64,000 nucleotides of DNA from Armatimonadetes bacterium 55-13 (lineage in GTDB: Bacteria; Armatimonadota; Fimbriimonadia; Fimbriimonadales; Fimbriimonadaceae): the NCBI GenBank assembly GCA_001898035.1, contig MKRX01000005.1, forward strand, positions 173,730 through 237,729. Direction: 5' to 3'. The notes below the pieces were generated by a model that was not told the origin of the DNA, searched no databases, and saw nothing but the letters and a program-made list of their open reading frames with translations. Below are positions 62,202-64,000 of this stretch, in pieces (position 1 is the first letter of the stretch; each line of letters starts with the position of its first letter). The position numbers were made by a program, and so were the translations under genes.

Positions 62202-63046
62202 TGAACAGAAAGTTTGAGGATCAACTTGTAAGACTTGCCTTTGGCGACCTATCGTCAGAGGAAGCAAGCCGGTTGCAAGCCGAAAGCGCGGATGATCGAG
62301 ATGCCCAACGCACCTTGGATACCTACCGGCAAATGAAGAGCGAACTTCAAAGCCTTGCTGAGGTACCGGCTGACCAGCTTTCCAAAGAACGACTTCGTGA
62401 GGCCATTCTTGCCCGGGGCCTTGGTGAAACGAAGGCCGCTTCCCGTCAGTGGAACTGGCTGTGGATGCCTGCCATGGCCGCGGCCGTTGCCTTTGGTGTG
62501 GTTTTCTTGAAGGGATCTACGATGCCGGATCACTCGGTGGCTACGACCGTCGTCATGGACGAACCGAAGTCAATGTCATGGACGGATCTGCCAAAATTCG
62601 ACTTTAGCACGACCCCTATTCGAAGCGCCGCGGTGACCCCCTCAGTGTCGGTATCTGCCGATGTTGAAGAGACTCCGGTTAAGAAGTCTCAGCCGACTCA
62701 GGTACGTCGCGCCCACCATGAGGCAGGACCTACTTTCGCTAGCGCGACCGCAAATATGTCACTGGGGGCGTTGGATACAATGTCCGGCCATGATATGCCG
62801 AGTGGCATCGGCGAAGCTTTAGCGCCGGCGATGGACAAGGTTGAGAAAACGGACAAGCAAGTGCCTCAGCCAGATGGTCCGACGGCCGCAATCACTTCTA
62901 GCCCGTCGCCCATTTCTAGCGCGGGCGCAAGAACGATTGAAAAGTCTTCCTCTATCGTATTAATTCAGCCCGAAAAGGATCAAGATACGGGCGCGCAAAG
63001 AGCCAGGGAAGTAGAGAGCGCAAGCAATGTATTGGTCGGCGGTTAG
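62201..63046 (+). CDS. Putative anti-sigma factor
   Basis: 281 aa. The N-terminal ~75 residues (MNRKFEDQLVRLAFGDLSSE) look like a zinc-less anti-sigma domain that holds the sigma factor. One membrane helix follows (WLWMPAMAAAVAFGVVFL, about 87-104). The rest is a low-complexity Ser/Thr/Pro/Ala periplasmic region. Identification rests on its position, overlapping the sigma gene by 1 bp, and on this layout. No HxxxCxxC motif is present. Confidence 0.7.
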   Translation: MNRKFEDQLVRLAFGDLSSEEASRLQAESADDRDAQRTLDTYRQMKSELQSLAEVPADQLSKERLREAILARGLGETKAASRQWNWLWMPAMAAAVAFGVVFLKGSTMPDHSVATTVVMDEPKSMSWTDLPKFDFSTTPIRSAAVTPSVSVSADVEETPVKKSQPTQVRRAHHEAGPTFASATANMSLGALDTMSGHDMPSGIGEALAPAMDKVEKTDKQVPQPDGPTAAITSSPSPISSAGARTIEKSSSIVLIQPEKDQDTGAQRAREVESASNVLVGG

Positions 63047-64000
63047 TGCATTTTTGGTTGTCCTGGGTGCGTCGAGTAACGACTTGACCCAGCGGGAGTT
63101 ACAGGCCTGGAAAAAGGTTGAGCCCTCGATCATTTATCTCATGGATGGTCAGTCGGTGAGGGGCACGGCGGCTTTAATCGACGAGAAAGGCTTCTTCTTG
63201 GCGCACAAAACAGCTCTTGAAGGGTCGAAAGTGTCGGGTCGCTGGGCAAACGGATCAAAGGTTAGCCTTACCCTTGTCGCAACGGATGATCCCACTCAGT
63301 TTGTCCTGTTAAAGGCCAACGACTGGCAAAGTGGAAGCGCTCCAGCGATTAGCCTAAGTCCCGCCGATAGCAGCGATCGAGCCCTCCTTGCGATTACAAG
63401 CAATGGACCCGTTCGTGCGGAAAGAGTCGCGAACACTTATGGAGTCATAAATCCTTCGCGGAGGTTTATGCCATTGAGTGAGGTTCGGATGGAAAACAAT
63501 CTGAACTCCCTGGGCGGGGCGCTGTTGTTTAACATCAATGGACAGTTTGTCGGAGCTTTAAACGCAACCCTAGAAAGTCCAGGTATTCAGAACGCATACC
63601 AAAACCAAATGCGTGGCGGCGCCATACGCCAGTCAAATGATTTGAATTCGCGTCAGGCGCCAGTGCAGATTTTTGGTCCTGGAACCATGACAACCGCCTA
63701 CACAATCAGCCCCAAAGTGATGAAACGGGTTATCGATGGCTTCAAGTCTGACAGTCATGAGGTAGCTCACCCGGCTATTGGTATATTTTGCCGAGATGCG
63801 GCGCCAACGGGAGCCTTGATCGAAATCGTTTCTGAAGGTTCGACCGCCGATAAAGCGGGGCTGCGGAAAGGTGACGTGATTACAAGCATGAACAACGTCC
63901 CAGTGAAAAATCAGTTTGATTTTGCACGAATCATGCTGGATGCTGAAGTTGGCGATATCTTAACCGTTTGGATTAAGCGTAGTGGCTTGATGCAGATGAT
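63027..64000 (+). CDS. HtrA-like protein with PDZ domain, probable pseudoprotease (partial)
   Basis: The frame is open to the end of the window (324 codons). A signal peptide (MYWSAVSAFLVVLGASS) precedes a trypsin-like fold, seen from GTAALIDEKGFFLAHKTALE and DDPTQFVLLKANDW. The PDZ domain has PAIGIFCRDAAPTGALIEIV, then SEGSTADKAGLRKGDVITSM. The catalytic residues look lost: the GNSGGPL block is NSLGGALL, the Asp of DLAVLK is replaced (QFVLLK), and the His is misplaced. It overlaps the anti-sigma gene by 20 bp. It may be a sensor or chaperone in the sigma pathway. Confidence 0.75.
   Translation, partial: MYWSAVSAFLVVLGASSNDLTQRELQAWKKVEPSIIYLMDGQSVRGTAALIDEKGFFLAHKTALEGSKVSGRWANGSKVSLTLVATDDPTQFVLLKANDWQSGSAPAISLSPADSSDRALLAITSNGPVRAERVANTYGVINPSRRFMPLSEVRMENNLNSLGGALLFNINGQFVGALNATLESPGIQNAYQNQMRGGAIRQSNDLNSRQAPVQIFGPGTMTTAYTISPKVMKRVIDGFKSDSHEVAHPAIGIFCRDAAPTGALIEIVSEGSTADKAGLRKGDVITSMNNVPVKNQFDFARIMLDAEVGDILTVWIKRSGLMQM

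Overview
The window is a compact bacterial chromosome segment with about 60 protein genes, one tRNA and a 23S-5S rRNA unit. It contains no insertion sequence, prophage or CRISPR array that I can recognise. My best guess is a member of Armatimonadota, probably the Fimbriimonadia. The two pseudopilin-like proteins start with the [19 protein letters not shown] block followed by [14 protein letters not shown], which is typical of that phylum. kdsB, a Wzm/Wzt-type exporter, an O-antigen ligase-like protein and many lipoproteins suggest a diderm cell envelope. A flagellar cluster indicates motility. The taxonomic call is inference from family knowledge and was not tested by a search.

Layout. 1-7.8 kb is cell envelope: the tail of a class A PBP, mrdA, a GT2-GT2-O-antigen ligase operon on the minus strand, and a LysM/SH3/NlpC-P60 hydrolase behind a structured leader. 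7.9-18.8 kb holds tRNA-Glu, a Nif3-like protein, a YqhQ-like membrane protein, dacB, clpB, mnmE, a transaldolase-like aldolase, a broken VOC gene and a DinB-like gene. 18.9-22.2 kb is a 23S-5S rRNA operon with its own promoter and no 16S gene in front. 22.2-27.4 kb has two tandem pseudopilin plus mini-lipoprotein pairs, a GntR/LacI-type regulator and a TIM-barrel sugar epimerase. 27.5-36.0 kb has secDF and a four-gene minus-strand operon (HAD phosphatase, a basic-tailed GH42-like protein, era, a ZipA-C-like protein). 36.1-40.3 kb is fliK-flgD-TIGR02530-flgE behind a sigma-28-like promoter. 40.3-52.5 kb has ridA, a two-gene module that includes a homologue of cyanobacterial acyl-ACP reductase, purL, and a TPR-nadK-ABC ATPase-phoU operon beside rbsK. 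52.6-57.7 kb has a polysaccharide exporter, a GT2, greA, a candidate structured RNA and kdsB. 57.7-64 kb has rel, dtd, moaA, and an ECF sigma/anti-sigma pair followed by an HtrA-like protein whose catalytic residues look lost.

The strongest global signal is in the start regions. At least fifteen genes have a TANNNT-type -10 box (often GGTANNNT) ending exactly 6 or 7 nt before an ATG, GTG or TTG, with no Shine-Dalgarno sequence. This is the geometry of leaderless mRNAs, and I used it to choose several starts. Other genes, mostly inside operons or encoding envelope proteins, have ordinary AGGAGG-type sites. Genes are tightly packed: there are several tail-to-tail overlaps of 4-94 bp, and one head-to-head pair (45224-45262) in which each leaderless gene's -10 box lies inside the other gene's coding sequence.
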